From: JAFGJQ01 sp964495075
GTDB lineage: Bacteria; Planctomycetota; Phycisphaerae; UBA1845
Assembly (NCBI GenBank): GCA_964495075.1
Contig: CAZBUJ010000015.1
Span: forward strand, 16,850 to 80,849
Direction of reading: 5' to 3'
DNA length: 64,000 nt
This document shows, one piece after another, positions 17,705 through 27,306 of this stretch; position 1 is the stretch's first letter; each line of letters opens with the position of its first letter. The notes under the pieces were generated by a model. The model ran no database searches and was not told where the DNA came from. It was given only the letters and a program-made list of their open reading frames with translations. The position numbers and the translations under genes are program-made.

Positions 17705-18709
17705 TCACGGCGCGGGCGAATCAACGACCGGGGGCATCGCGTCCGTGTCGTGCCCGCGCGGAAGCAGCACCTTCACCCCGCCCGGCCGCTCGGCGGTGAT
17801 CGGATCGGCGGACTCGCGATCGAAACGGACGAAGTTGTTGCGGCAATCCAGCGTGATCCGGAAGAACCGCAGCAGCTCGACCCCCAGCCGCCCGACCTGC
17901 GGATCCGCGATCACGAACGGTTCCTTGATGACATGGGCCCCGAGCATGGCATCGATGGTGAGCCGACGCCCTTCCGCCCACTTCGCCTCTTCGCTGCCCG
18001 CCGCCATCAACGCGATAAAGACAACCGAATCCTCGTCGACCGGCAACGCGTCAAGATCGGCCCGCACCAGGTAGATCGCGTTCACGCTGCCGGAGTCCAC
18101 GATGCACGGGTACGGCCGGCCGTTGATCCGCAGCGGCACGACCGGGGCCGTGACGGATGCACTGGCGAACTGGTTGGGGTCATCGCTCTTCCGGAGTCTT
18201 CCCTTGCGAACCAGAACCCGCTGGGCGGGGTAATCGAGGACCAGCAGGACGCCGTCAAAGGCGCGGTATCCAATCACGCCGTCGAGTGACTCTTCCGCGG
18301 ACCGGGTGAACTGCTTGAGGTCGAACACGATCGCGTCGAGCCCGCTCAACCGCACCTCACCGACCTTCAGATCGTCGATTCGCAGGGCCTGGGTCGTTTC
18401 ATAGGTCTGCGCGTCGGCGCTTCGGATCGACGCGTCGCACGCGAAGAGGTGATCCGGAAACTGCTCAGCGACCTGCGGCGTGACGAACGTCGCCCCCACC
18501 CCGGTGTTGAGCAGCAGCCGGAACGGCCCCTTCCCGTTGATCATGGCCTCCACGATCATGCGGTCATCCTGCCAGTACAACGGCAGGGCGGCACTGTCCG
18601 ACGCCATCGTGATCCGGCGTGGCGCGTGCCGGAGCGAGGAGCACCCCGCCCCCGCCCCCACCAGAACGGCCAGACCGGCGCACGTCCATCGAACTCGGTT
18701 TCGGTTCAT
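17705..18709 (-). CDS. Retropepsin-like aspartic-protease-fold lipoprotein
   Basis: 334 residues from ATG 18709, chosen because a lipoprotein signal follows (lipobox GAGAGC, Cys23). The protein has two halves resembling clan AA protease lobes. The first contains LYWQDDRMIVEAMINGKGPF then LLLNTGVGATFVTP, where the catalytic D-T-G is replaced by N-T-G (residues 68-70). The second contains PYPCIVDSGSVNAIYL with an intact D-S-G. ILGAH-like motifs (DGVIGYRAF, IDAMLGAHVI) match the family. Exported planctomycete proteins of this kind are usually unassigned. With one of two catalytic Asp residues missing, activity would need a homodimer or may be lost. Confidence 0.7.
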   Translation of the reverse strand: MNRNRVRWTCAGLAVLVGAGAGCSSLRHAPRRITMASDSAALPLYWQDDRMIVEAMINGKGPFRLLLNTGVGATFVTPQVAEQFPDHLFACDASIRSADAQTYETTQALRIDDLKVGEVRLSGLDAIVFDLKQFTRSAEESLDGVIGYRAFDGVLLVLDYPAQRVLVRKGRLRKSDDPNQFASASVTAPVVPLRINGRPYPCIVDSGSVNAIYLVRADLDALPVDEDSVVFIALMAAGSEEAKWAEGRRLTIDAMLGAHVIKEPFVIADPQVGRLGVELLRFFRITLDCRNNFVRFDRESADPITAERPGGVKVLLPRGHDTDAMPPVVDSPAP

Positions 18710-19069
18710 GTCGCATATGATGGTCCATCCGCCAGACGAGGGCAAGGGGCAGTGGACGTCGCCACCGCGTCGGGACGGCAACACCGCCGAACCGTTGGGG
18801 TGGTCCGGCGGTCCGCCGCCCCGCCCGCTTCGCGTTGGGGGCGTAATGGAATCGCGAGCCGCTCCCACTTGCGACTCGACGATCAGCGGCACGGCCATCC
18901 GGTATGAGTGAACCGTCGGTTTCTGGTGTATGTGCGCGGTGACCGCGGCGGTGCGAGGGTCTCCCCGATGCGCCTTCGGCAAAAACGCGTTCAGCAGGAA
19001 ACACCTGGCGCCACGCTCGAACGAGAACAGCGCCAGGCGCGGTGGACGACGGTTCGATCACGCCGCGAG
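18710..19069. other. Intergenic region, no gene recognised
   Basis: 360 bases between the methyltransferase stop and the lipoprotein start, both on the minus strand. It should contain the promoter of the lipoprotein gene. A self-complementary stretch around 19005-19035 (TGGCGC... GCGCCA type) could end the methyltransferase transcript, but no T-run follows. Confidence 0.35.
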
Positions 19070-20161
19070 TCAGTTCGCCGACTGCAACCGGGCGATGTAA
19101 TAGAGGTTCTGAATGTCGTGCGGCAACTGCTCGACCACCACGTGCTTGAACCCGGCGTCGGACAGCATTTCCTCCGCTTTCTCCCGTCCCCACATCGTAC
19201 CCAACCCTGCTCCGTTCTGGGCCAGCGAGACGGTCATGCAGTGCATGCAGGAGACCGTGTAGAAGAACGGGGCCAGCGGATGATCCAGGTTGTTCTGCAG
19301 GCGACTCGAGCCCGCGATGTCCTGCATGAGGAACGTGCCGTCCGGGCGAAGCGACCGCGCGATCGCGGCCAGCACTTTGTCCGGCCGGGCCTGATCGTGG
19401 ATCGCGTCAAACGCGGTGATCAGCCCGAACCGACCCGGCTCGTATAGCACGGCCGCATCCCGAATCTCGAACCGGGCGTTCGACAGACCCAGCCGCTCCG
19501 CCTCCGCCCGGCCCGCCGCGATGCCCTCTTTCGAGATCTCGTACCCCACGAACCGACTGTGGGGGAACCGCCGGGCCAGCGCGTTGATCGCATGGCCGCT
19601 GCCGCACCCCACGTCGGCCACGTCGATGCCCCGTTCCAGGTCCTCGATCACGCCCGGGGCCAGCGGCAGAATCGAATCCATCAACGCGGATACCACTGTC
19701 TGGTCACTCTCGTCGGCCATGACCTGCTGGAACCGCTGAAACGCGGAGTACGGCACCCCCCCGCCCGTCTCGAAGCATTGGACCAACTGGTCCTCCACGT
19801 TCGCCAACACGGGGATGAACTGGGCGACCGCCCCGAGGTTGTTGGGACTGGCGGCGCGCGTCAGGGCCGCCGCGTGCTCGTGCGGAAGCTGATACGTGGC
19901 CGCGTCAGGGTCATAGTTCACGATCCGCCCCGTCACCATCGCGGCGAGCCACTCACGCACGTAACGCTCCTGCAGCCCGGCGGCCGCCGCGATCTCCGCG
20001 CTGCTCGACGCCGGGAGCTTGGCCATCGTGTCGAACAGGCCCGTTCGGTGCCCGATGCTGATCATCAACGTAATGGCGGCCCCGTTCAGCACGCCGAGCA
20101 TACGCTCCAGGAAGGCGTCCGTCTTCGTCTGATCCACCTGAAGGGTGTCCATCAGGCACAT
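19070..20161 (-). CDS. Class I SAM-dependent methyltransferase with N-terminal winged helix
   Basis: 363 residues. AAGGAG six bases before ATG 20161 decides the start. Residues about 25-100 form a winged-helix-like module (GHRTGLFDTM, SAEIAAAAGLQERYVREWL, NYDPDAATYQLP), as in Rv2258c-type methyltransferases. The Rossmann domain follows with motif I DVADVGCGSGHAINALARRF (about residue 180), an acidic E in FVGYEISKEGI, and ITAFDAIHDQARPDKVLAAI then LRPDGTFLMQDI. The substrate is unknown; many relatives act on small molecules or secondary metabolites. It stands alone on the minus strand, with 257 bases separating it from the kinase gene upstream. Confidence 0.88.
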   Translation of the reverse strand: MCLMDTLQVDQTKTDAFLERMLGVLNGAAITLMISIGHRTGLFDTMAKLPASSSAEIAAAAGLQERYVREWLAAMVTGRIVNYDPDAATYQLPHEHAAALTRAASPNNLGAVAQFIPVLANVEDQLVQCFETGGGVPYSAFQRFQQVMADESDQTVVSALMDSILPLAPGVIEDLERGIDVADVGCGSGHAINALARRFPHSRFVGYEISKEGIAAGRAEAERLGLSNARFEIRDAAVLYEPGRFGLITAFDAIHDQARPDKVLAAIARSLRPDGTFLMQDIAGSSRLQNNLDHPLAPFFYTVSCMHCMTVSLAQNGAGLGTMWGREKAEEMLSDAGFKHVVVEQLPHDIQNLYYIARLQSAN

Positions 20162-20418
20162 GTCGATCTCCTTTGCTCTGGGGTTGGTTGATTCCGGCCC
20201 GTCCCGGACGCCCGCGGCGTTGGCTCACCGGGTCGCCGTCAATATGGCTTGTGCATCAAAGGCGACAACACCACCGGAACGTTCACGCCCTGGCCGAAAA
20301 AAAGGTAAAGACAAAACCGGAAGAAGCGATGGGAGCGATCAGGTTACGCCCGGCCGTTCGCCGGGGACCGTTCGAACGCCTGGGATGGAAGACCTGTCGC
20401 GAATCCGGGCGGACGACG

Positions 20419-23400
20419 CTACTCCGCCGACGCAAGCCGGGCCCGCCAGGCCTCGGCCTCGTCCGGCCGGTCCGATTCCTCGTAGAGCCGGACCAGCAGC
20501 CGCATCACTTGCCGGGTCTGAGCGTGACTGTCGCCGCGGGCCGCGGACAGCCCCTCGTAGCTCGCCGTGAGTCGCGTCTCCGCCTCGTCATACCGACCGA
20601 GCCGGCTCAACGCGCCGCCCCAGTTGCCGCGGAACATCGCCAGTTGCCAGTGGTCGGCGGGCAGGCAGTGCTCCGCGAGCCGGACCGCCTCGGAGTACAG
20701 GACCTCCGCGTCGGCGACGAGGCCGCGATCGACCAGCAGGCCGGCCAGGTTGTTCAGGCTCTCGGCCACCGACAGGTTCGTGTCACCGAATCGCCGGCGG
20801 CGCACTTCCAGCGCCTCGCGAAACAGGGCTTCCGCCTCGTCCAGCCGCCCGGCTTCGCGGAGCATCCCCGCGAGATTGTCCATCGTGCTGGCGGTCTCCG
20901 GGTGATCGTCCCCCAGCAGCGACCGCCGGCGCGCCAACGCCTCGCGCAAAAGGACCTCCGCCTCCTCCAGCTCACCGGTCTCCGCCAGCGTCTTGCCGAG
21001 GTTGTTCAGATCGGTGGCCACGAGCGGATGTGCCTCGCCGTAGTGGGCGCGACGCCGGGCGAGCACGTCGCGAAGCATGCGGACGGCGTCGTCCCGATCG
21101 CCTTTCGCTCGCAGGATGGCGGCCAGGTTCGTCATCATCGCGCAGAGCGACGGATCATCCTCGCCCCGCGCCGCCTTGTAGATCGCCAACGCCTCCTCGT
21201 AGTGCTCCGCCGCGCCATCCAGATCCCCGAGCCGATACTTCGCGATGGCCAGGTTGTTCAGGCTGTTCCCCACCAGCGGATGGTCCGGCCCGAGCAACTC
21301 ACGGCGCAGCGCCAGGGCTTGCTCCAGGCACGCCTTGCCCTCGGTGAGCTTCTTCTGCCGGACCAGCAGCAGCCCCAGGCTGCCGAGACAGCTTGCCACC
21401 GCCGGGTGCTTCTCGCCGAGCACCGCGCGAAACGACGCCAGCGCCCGCTCGTAGTACGCCTCCGCTTCCGCGTACTCGCCCCTGGACGCCAGGATGCCGG
21501 CCAGGTTGCTCCGCGCCGACGCCGTGGCATAGTGGTCGGGGCCGTAGTGGGCTTCCAGCCGATCGAGTGCTTCCCGTTGCGCCTCGAACGCCGCATCGAA
21601 CTCGCCCTCACTCTGCAGGCTCAGGGCCAGGTCGTTCAGCGCCGTGGTCAGACCCATCTCGTCGATCGGATCGCGCGTCCGCAGAATCGCCACCGCTTCG
21701 CGATTCAACGTGATCGCCGCCGGATAATCGTTGCGATCCCGCAGCACCTCGGCCAAGCCGATCATCGTTTGCGCCGTCACCGTGCTGTCCGGGCCGTGAT
21801 GCTCGCGGGCGGCGTCCAGCGTCGATCGGAACAGTTCCTCCGCCGCGTCGAGATCGCCGCGGGCGGTATGAACGGTCGCCAGCTCGTTGACACAGGTGAG
21901 CACGTCCACCGCGTGGTGCGGGAGCGCCGTGAACAGAAGCCGGCGTGCCGCCTCCAACTGCGCCAGGGCTTCGTCATACAGGCCGAGCGTCCCATACGTC
22001 GTGCCGATCGCGTGCCGCACCGCGCCTTCCAGTTCGGGCTGCCCGGTGAGCGACCCGTGTTCGAGGCGGTGCACCGCCGCGTCGATCACTTCGCGCACCG
22101 TGACCTCCGGCCCTTCTCCGGTAACCGGGCTGGCGGATTCCAGCATCTCCGTGAGGAATGCGCTGACCGCGCGGGCCTTGGCCGCCTCCGCCGCCGCCCG
22201 TTCCGCACGCCGTTGGGCCAGAGCCTCGTTTTGCATGGCGATGTGCTTCTGCGCGGCCTCGGCATCGAGGGCGAGGGCCGCCTGCCGCCAGAACGAGAGC
22301 GAGACGAAGAAACCGATCGTCACCGTCAGCACCAGCGACGCGATCACGCTGACCGCAATCTTGTGTCGCATGAGCTGCTTGCGAATGATGTACGTGACCG
22401 AGTCACGCTTTGCCGCGATCGGCTCACCGGCCAGGTATCGCGACACGTCATCCCCGAGGGCTCCGGCCGTCTGGTAACGCAGCTCGCGCTCCTTGCGCAG
22501 TGCCTTGAGGACGATCGTCGCGACCTCGTCGTCCAGCCGCCGGTCGAAGACACGCGGATTCTTCGGCTCGCACGTCAAGATGTTCCGGGCGATCTCGGTC
22601 AGCGACCCGGTGACGTTGTACGGGAACTGCCCCGTCAGCAACTGGTACAGAACCACGCCCAGCGAATAGACGTCCGTCCGGAGATCGACGCCGTCCACCC
22701 GCCCGTCCGCCTGCTCCGGACTGGCCCACGGCGGGGAGCCGACAAACTGCCCCGTCCGCGTCACTGCCGCCCCGCTGTCGCCCGCCATCTCCCATTCGGC
22801 GTGCTTGGCCAGCCCGAAGTCCAACACGTGCGGCGCACCGGCGCTGTCGATGCGGATGTTACCCGGCTTCAGATCGCGATGGATCACGCCCCGCAGATGC
22901 GCTACGTTCACCGCTTCGCAGATCCGCGCGAACAGGCGAAGGCGATCGCGTACCGACAAACCATGCGCCGCCACGTACTGGTCCAGCGGCGCGCCCTCGA
23001 TATAGTCCATTACGAAGTACGAGGCGTGCCCCGCACTACCGCTGTCGTGCACGGTGACGATGTTCGGATGCTTGAGTTGAGCGAGAATCTGCACTTCGCG
23101 GTCGAACCGGGCCTTGTCCGAGGCCCCGGCCAGCGGTCGGCCGAGCATGACCTTGATGGCCACCGTCCGACCCGTCGATTCCTGGATCGCACGGTACACG
23201 ATGCCTTGTCCGCCGCGGTGGATCTCGCCCTGGATCTGGTACCCGGGCAGCGAATCGACAATCGGGGCCGGCGGCCGCCCCCTATCCGTCACCAGCCGCC
23301 GGGCTCGACTCGACACCAGCGTCGAGTCGGCGAACCCGCTCACTTCTTCGATCTGGTCCCAGGCCGCGTCGATCAGCCGCTTCTGGGCACGGCGCGTGGC

Positions 23401-23424
23401 TACGTCAACGGGTTTGCCGCTCAT
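20419..23424 (-). CDS. Membrane Ser/Thr protein kinase with TPR sensor domain
   Basis: 1001 residues. The kinase domain (about 61-330) has the glycine loop GEIHRGGQGIVYRA, the Lys in VAIKVM, HRDLKPGNIRID, DFGLAKH, SPEQADG and DVYSLGVVLYQLLTGQFPY, so all catalytic residues are present. One transmembrane helix (about 355-375, HKIAVSVIASLVLTVTIGFF) separates it from a long helical region of about 550 residues. That region is made of 42-residue kinesin-light-chain-type TPRs with the recurrent pattern HP-x-x-A-x-x-x-x-N-L-A. I count about a dozen units. It lies 69 bases downstream of the sigma factor gene and the two are probably one unit, a frequent planctomycete arrangement. The start has only a weak ribosome site. 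Confidence 0.93.
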   Translation of the reverse strand: MSGKPVDVATRRAQKRLIDAAWDQIEEVSGFADSTLVSSRARRLVTDRGRPPAPIVDSLPGYQIQGEIHRGGQGIVYRAIQESTGRTVAIKVMLGRPLAGASDKARFDREVQILAQLKHPNIVTVHDSGSAGHASYFVMDYIEGAPLDQYVAAHGLSVRDRLRLFARICEAVNVAHLRGVIHRDLKPGNIRIDSAGAPHVLDFGLAKHAEWEMAGDSGAAVTRTGQFVGSPPWASPEQADGRVDGVDLRTDVYSLGVVLYQLLTGQFPYNVTGSLTEIARNILTCEPKNPRVFDRRLDDEVATIVLKALRKERELRYQTAGALGDDVSRYLAGEPIAAKRDSVTYIIRKQLMRHKIAVSVIASLVLTVTIGFFVSLSFWRQAALALDAEAAQKHIAMQNEALAQRRAERAAAEAAKARAVSAFLTEMLESASPVTGEGPEVTVREVIDAAVHRLEHGSLTGQPELEGAVRHAIGTTYGTLGLYDEALAQLEAARRLLFTALPHHAVDVLTCVNELATVHTARGDLDAAEELFRSTLDAAREHHGPDSTVTAQTMIGLAEVLRDRNDYPAAITLNREAVAILRTRDPIDEMGLTTALNDLALSLQSEGEFDAAFEAQREALDRLEAHYGPDHYATASARSNLAGILASRGEYAEAEAYYERALASFRAVLGEKHPAVASCLGSLGLLLVRQKKLTEGKACLEQALALRRELLGPDHPLVGNSLNNLAIAKYRLGDLDGAAEHYEEALAIYKAARGEDDPSLCAMMTNLAAILRAKGDRDDAVRMLRDVLARRRAHYGEAHPLVATDLNNLGKTLAETGELEEAEVLLREALARRRSLLGDDHPETASTMDNLAGMLREAGRLDEAEALFREALEVRRRRFGDTNLSVAESLNNLAGLLVDRGLVADAEVLYSEAVRLAEHCLPADHWQLAMFRGNWGGALSRLGRYDEAETRLTASYEGLSAARGDSHAQTRQVMRLLVRLYEESDRPDEAEAWRARLASAE

Positions 23425-23493
23425 GAATGGAACTCACCTGTGCCACCGGTCGCTTGCACCCTCTCCGCCAAGGCGACAAACCGGTGCCGACCT

Positions 23494-24117
23494 TCACATC
23501 GTGCGGGTGAAGAAATTGGTTTCCGCCCCGAGCAGCGCACGCAATCGCTCGTGCGCCCGGGCCCGCAACATGTGGACGGCCCCCGTTGACCGCTCCATCG
23601 CTGCCGCCACCGCCGCGATCGGCCGCCCCTCCAGGTCGTAAAGACGCACGACTTGGGCATAGTCTCGCGGGAGCCGCTGGAGCATGGTGTTCAGTATGTC
23701 CGCCGCCTCCTGCTGGGCGACGTGCCGACTCGGCGTGCCGTGGGTGGCCCCCAGCACCTCGACCAGCGTCACGTAGGAGTCCGCCCCGGCCGGCGCGTGC
23801 ACGCGCATCGACGGGTTCGGCCGCTTCTTCCGTTCCAGTTCCTTGATCGCGTCCCGCAGATTGTTCTGGGCGATCCGGCGCAACCAGCCCGCAAACGCCG
23901 CCGCATCCCGCGACTCGAACTGCCCGATTCGCATGAACACCTCCATGTACGTAACCTGCATCACGTCGTCCGCGTCAATCGAAGACCGCCAGCGCGGGCC
24001 GATATCGCGATTGACCTCGGTCCAGATCTTCGCGCCGTGACTCTCCAACAGGGTGCGCAAAGCCCCCGTGTCACCGTCACAGGCGCGGCCCAGCAGTGCA
24101 GCGTCGTCCGTCGCCAT
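23494..24117 (-). CDS. ECF-type RNA polymerase sigma factor, kinase-linked
   Basis: 207 residues from ATG 24117; an upstream in-frame GTG at 24141 is the alternative. Region 2 includes SSIDADDVMQVTYMEVFMRI and FAGWLRRIAQNNLRDAIKEL. Region 4 includes LPRDYAQVVRLYDLEGRPIA and AVAAAMERSTGAVHMLRARA, with the helix-turn-helix. It belongs to the ECF-like group commonly encoded beside Ser/Thr kinases in planctomycetes, and the kinase at 20419 follows directly. No anti-sigma gene is adjacent, so the kinase is the natural candidate for control. TAGAAT about 50 bases upstream is a possible -10 box. Confidence 0.9.
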   Translation of the reverse strand: MATDDAALLGRACDGDTGALRTLLESHGAKIWTEVNRDIGPRWRSSIDADDVMQVTYMEVFMRIGQFESRDAAAFAGWLRRIAQNNLRDAIKELERKKRPNPSMRVHAPAGADSYVTLVEVLGATHGTPSRHVAQQEAADILNTMLQRLPRDYAQVVRLYDLEGRPIAAVAAAMERSTGAVHMLRARAHERLRALLGAETNFFTRTM

Positions 24118-24471
24118 GTTTTTGTTTCCGGCCCGGGCCACCGAGACACGGTGACCGCGTTACACATATTCTACCACGCCCGGCCAAAAGTCCATCGCGA
24201 TGACCTGGAAATGGAATGGGTGACTTGATTGCAGGCGCTCCGCACACGCTGTCCGGAGACGGGTGGACAAGACGGCCAAACCCGGTCGATCCCCACCGAT
24301 CGGCCTCAGCCGCGGTTTCCGACGGCCGCCCATGAACTGCTTCCCGCAATCGATCGGCTGCCGTGGTCGTGTGACCATCGCTAAGCCGATTGACGGGTCG
24401 ACATGCGTCGAGTATCGAGTAGGCGCACCTGGACTGTACCACGACCGAACCGCGGAGCGGACACCCATCTC
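24118..24471. other. Divergent intergenic region
   Basis: Between the sigma factor (minus) and the GT39 gene (plus). It should carry both promoters. On the minus strand TAGAAT near 24168-24173 is a -10 candidate. No gene or repeat is seen. Confidence 0.4.
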
Positions 24472-25992
24472 ATGAGCAACCGTGAAGCCGAGATGCCGGC
24501 CCCGGAAAACGGGCCGGACAAACACACGACAGCGTCGTTCCGCACCGTCGTGCTGATCGTCTTGCTCTATGCCGCCCTCGTATACCTTCCGTTCCTCGGC
24601 TCAGGCCGGACCTTGACCCGCCACGAAGTGGACATCGCCCAACCCGCGATGCGCATGATCGCCACCGGCGACTACATCGTGCCCTACTACGAGGGGAAGC
24701 CGTGGGTGCACAAGCCGCCCCTCGCCGTCTGGATGGCGATTCCCTCTTACGTGGTTGCCGGTGGGTTCAACGAGTACGGTACGCGCCTGCCGTCCGCGCT
24801 GTGCGCCATCGGCTTGTGTGTCATCATGACCGTGCTCGCCCGACGGTTCGGCGACTTGACCACCGCGCTGTTCACCGGGCTCGTCCAGGCGACCTGCGTC
24901 TACATGTTCATACAGGGACGACTCGGGGAACGCGACATGCCGTTGGCGTTCTGTGTGACCGGGGCCAACGCCGTCCTTGCGTGGCATTGGGGCGCCGGAC
25001 GTCTCGTCCTGCCGCTGAAATCCGCCGCCTTGATGCATACGCTGGTCGGTCTGGGAATGCTCGCCAAAGGGCCCATCGCCGCCATTTTTGTCGGGTTGCC
25101 CGTGCTGGCCTTTTCCTTGGTGCGACGCTCGTTCCGGCCCGTGCGGCTCGTCGTCCTCACGCCCGCCATTCTCTGTTCGATCGTCGTCGGGTTCTGGTGG
25201 AGCGTCGCGGTGAGCGTGCGGCTCGGTGACGCGGAATGGGCGCTGGGGCGGTGGTTCTACAGCTACGTGGAGCGGTTCGCCGGCGGTTACCATATGGAAT
25301 CGCAGCCCCTGGCGTATTACCTGTGGACCATCCCGTGGCTCGTGCTGCCGTGGAGCCTCGTCCTGCTCATCCGCATTCCCCGGCTGATTGACGATGCCCT
25401 GAGGCCGGACGCCGCCCTCGACAAGTTCCTCTGGTGCTGGTTCTTCGCCGGACTGGTCTTCCTGTCGATCGCGGACTTCAAGCACCAGCACTATTGCATC
25501 CCCATCCTCCCGCCGCTTTCGATCTTTGCCGGTCGGCTGCTCGCCGAGCACGCCGCGAAGCTCGGCCGTCGGGCCCGCTCGCTGTACATCCCGGTTTTCG
25601 CGGCCATTCTCGTCGGTATGGTGATCGTGGGCGGCGCGGTGATGCCTTGGCGCGATCATCGTCGGCCCCGAGTCGATTTCGTGAACCGCGAGGTGCCGCA
25701 AATGCCGGCGGGTGAAACGCTCCACGTGCTGGGACTCGAACAGGCCGCCGTGTACCCCTACCTGGAGGTGCAGCGACCGTGCAAGTATTTCGGCGCGTGG
25801 TCCGAAATCGCCGCATTGATACGGAACCGACCCGCCGCACCACTCTGGGTGCTTACAAAACGTGAACGCCTCGCGCCCGCTGCGACCTTCGGGATTCGGC
25901 TCCAAGAAGTGGCCGGTGAGCCGAGTCGGAAGAAATACCCACCGGATCAAACGCTGGTCTTGCTTCGCGCGGTCGTGGACGAACCGCGCTAG
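24472..25992 (+). CDS. Polyisoprenyl-phosphate-dependent glycosyltransferase, GT39/ArnT-like
   Basis: About 506 residues from ATG 24472; the ribosome site is not strong, and starts one or a few codons later are possible. A cytoplasmic head is followed by helix 1 (VVLIVLLYAALVYLPFLG) and a first periplasmic loop with TRHEVDIAQPAMRMIATGDY then EGKPWVHKPPLAVW, the acidic and K-P-P motifs of GT39/ArnT enzymes. About ten more membrane segments come next, then FADFKHQHY-type and IPILPPLSI motifs, and a soluble C-terminal domain of about 120 residues. Enzymes of this family transfer a sugar from a lipid-phosphate carrier to a lipid or protein outside the inner membrane. Acceptor unknown. The stop is 12 bases from the convergent gene's stop. 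Confidence 0.88.
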   Translation: MSNREAEMPAPENGPDKHTTASFRTVVLIVLLYAALVYLPFLGSGRTLTRHEVDIAQPAMRMIATGDYIVPYYEGKPWVHKPPLAVWMAIPSYVVAGGFNEYGTRLPSALCAIGLCVIMTVLARRFGDLTTALFTGLVQATCVYMFIQGRLGERDMPLAFCVTGANAVLAWHWGAGRLVLPLKSAALMHTLVGLGMLAKGPIAAIFVGLPVLAFSLVRRSFRPVRLVVLTPAILCSIVVGFWWSVAVSVRLGDAEWALGRWFYSYVERFAGGYHMESQPLAYYLWTIPWLVLPWSLVLLIRIPRLIDDALRPDAALDKFLWCWFFAGLVFLSIADFKHQHYCIPILPPLSIFAGRLLAEHAAKLGRRARSLYIPVFAAILVGMVIVGGAVMPWRDHRRPRVDFVNREVPQMPAGETLHVLGLEQAAVYPYLEVQRPCKYFGAWSEIAALIRNRPAAPLWVLTKRERLAPAATFGIRLQEVAGEPSRKKYPPDQTLVLLRAVVDEPR

Positions 25993-26004
25993 GTCCCCGT
26001 CGGG

Positions 26005-26424
26005 CTAGTGGGCGGCGGCCCCACCGGCTGGCTGTGAGGCGGTTACCGCGCCTCCCGGGGCCGGAACCGGTCGCTCCACCCGTACCGACAGGGGGATGGC
26101 TCGCTTGGTCGTCCGGTTCCACCTTGCCTTGATCTTGGCCCGGTCACCCGCCCGGATGGCTTCCATCTTGGCGGGCTTACCGTTGAGGTACACCTCGCAT
26201 TCCGGCGGAACCGGGGCGGTGATCTCCACGAGATTGCCGTTGCGCGGATTGATGCCCTCCCACGTCGCCTCCATCGCCGCCAGGTCGATGTACGTGATCG
26301 TGCCGTCCACTTCGAACACCACCTCGTTGGGTGAAAGTAAGTCAGACACCTGGGCGACGCTGATGATCGCCGCGATTACCACAATGGCCGCAATTCCCGC
26401 GATGGTCTTCGAGCGCTTTGTCAT
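26005..26424 (-). CDS. Membrane-anchored small periplasmic protein, function unknown
   Basis: 139 residues from ATG 26424; an AGGGAGACAGG purine stretch lies upstream. The protein has a basic head (MTKRSKT), one membrane helix (IAGIAAIVVIAAIISVAQV) and a soluble domain of about 90 residues. That domain reads as beta-strands: VVFEVDGTITYIDLAAMEAT, then APVPPECEVYLNGKPAKMEA and GDRAKIKARWNR. It ends in an Ala/Pro/Gly tail. The pattern is compatible with a small OB-like or carboxypeptidase-regulatory-like barrel, but I recognise no family. It converges on the GT39 gene. Confidence 0.6.
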   Translation of the reverse strand: MTKRSKTIAGIAAIVVIAAIISVAQVSDLLSPNEVVFEVDGTITYIDLAAMEATWEGINPRNGNLVEITAPVPPECEVYLNGKPAKMEAIRAGDRAKIKARWNRTTKRAIPLSVRVERPVPAPGGAVTASQPAGGAAAH

Positions 26425-27306
26425 CGTGTACCTGTCTCCCTGCGGCGCGATCACCGCGCCGGGTACGCCAACTCAATATCCCGACGCGTATTCTAGCCGG
26501 GACGCCGCCAGGCGAAACCCTCTCTTTCGCCACGCGTACGAGCGAATCCGACCGATCGGGCAGCGGTCATCATTCCGCTCGCCGGTGGAAGACCGTCATT
26601 TACGTCCACCATGGCAACGGGACCCCGGCGCGAAAACCGATTCAGCCATGGACTCGGGTCGCCCCGCATGGCGAGGCGTGGCGGCGGACACGGCCCCGCC
26701 CGGCCCCGCCCGGTTCGGTGAGTGGTGCCACCAGTTTGGCATCCGGCAGGCGGGCGCCGGAGCAGCGGGTCGTACGTCGGCGGCCTTGACACGCCTTGGT
26801 CGACGCTTCACGGAACCGTGCCCAACCGCGGAAACCCATCGGGCCGGCCGCCACGACCGCCCTCCGCGGTGTTCGAGACGATGGTCAAATCGACGCCACG
26901 CTCGCCCTGGATGTTAATCCACTGGTACCCGCCGCTCCGCGCGAGTTGCCCCGCCCGGAGGCGACGACCGATGCGCCGCCGTCACGGCCTCGACGCCGCC
27001 CGGCCGGCCGCGGCGCGACCCGGCGGCCCCCGGCGCCGTGCGATCGGCACCCTCGATTCCCGCCCCGGATGATGAAACAGGCGGGACACGGCCTGCGGTC
27101 TCGGGTATAGTGCCGCCTACGCGATCGGCCCGTGCGTCGGCGGGTCGAACTGGTGGCCGGGGTCAAGCGGGTCTCCGGTTGGTGACGAGCGACGGCGGCA
27201 ACTGGCCGAACGCGGCGATGATCCAGCCCCTCCCTCGGTCTCGAAGCGAGAACGCGGCTCGCCTCGACAGGGTGATTCCGTCATCCACGAAAGGTATGGA
27301 GAATCG
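26425..27306. other. Intergenic region of 0.9 kb, no gene recognised
   Basis: Between the divergent small-protein gene (minus) and the GT2 gene (plus). Open frames on both strands are rich in R, P, A and G and look like GC artefacts. I found no RNA gene, hairpin with T-tract or repeat. It is unusually long for this window, so a decayed gene is possible, but I cannot identify one. Confidence 0.4.

Noticed and set aside
20173..23589. Open frame of about 1138 codons on the plus strand opposite the TPR kinase
   Set aside because: Antisense shadow: the composition is R/Q/H/L-biased without motifs, while the minus strand encodes a full kinase and TPR protein.
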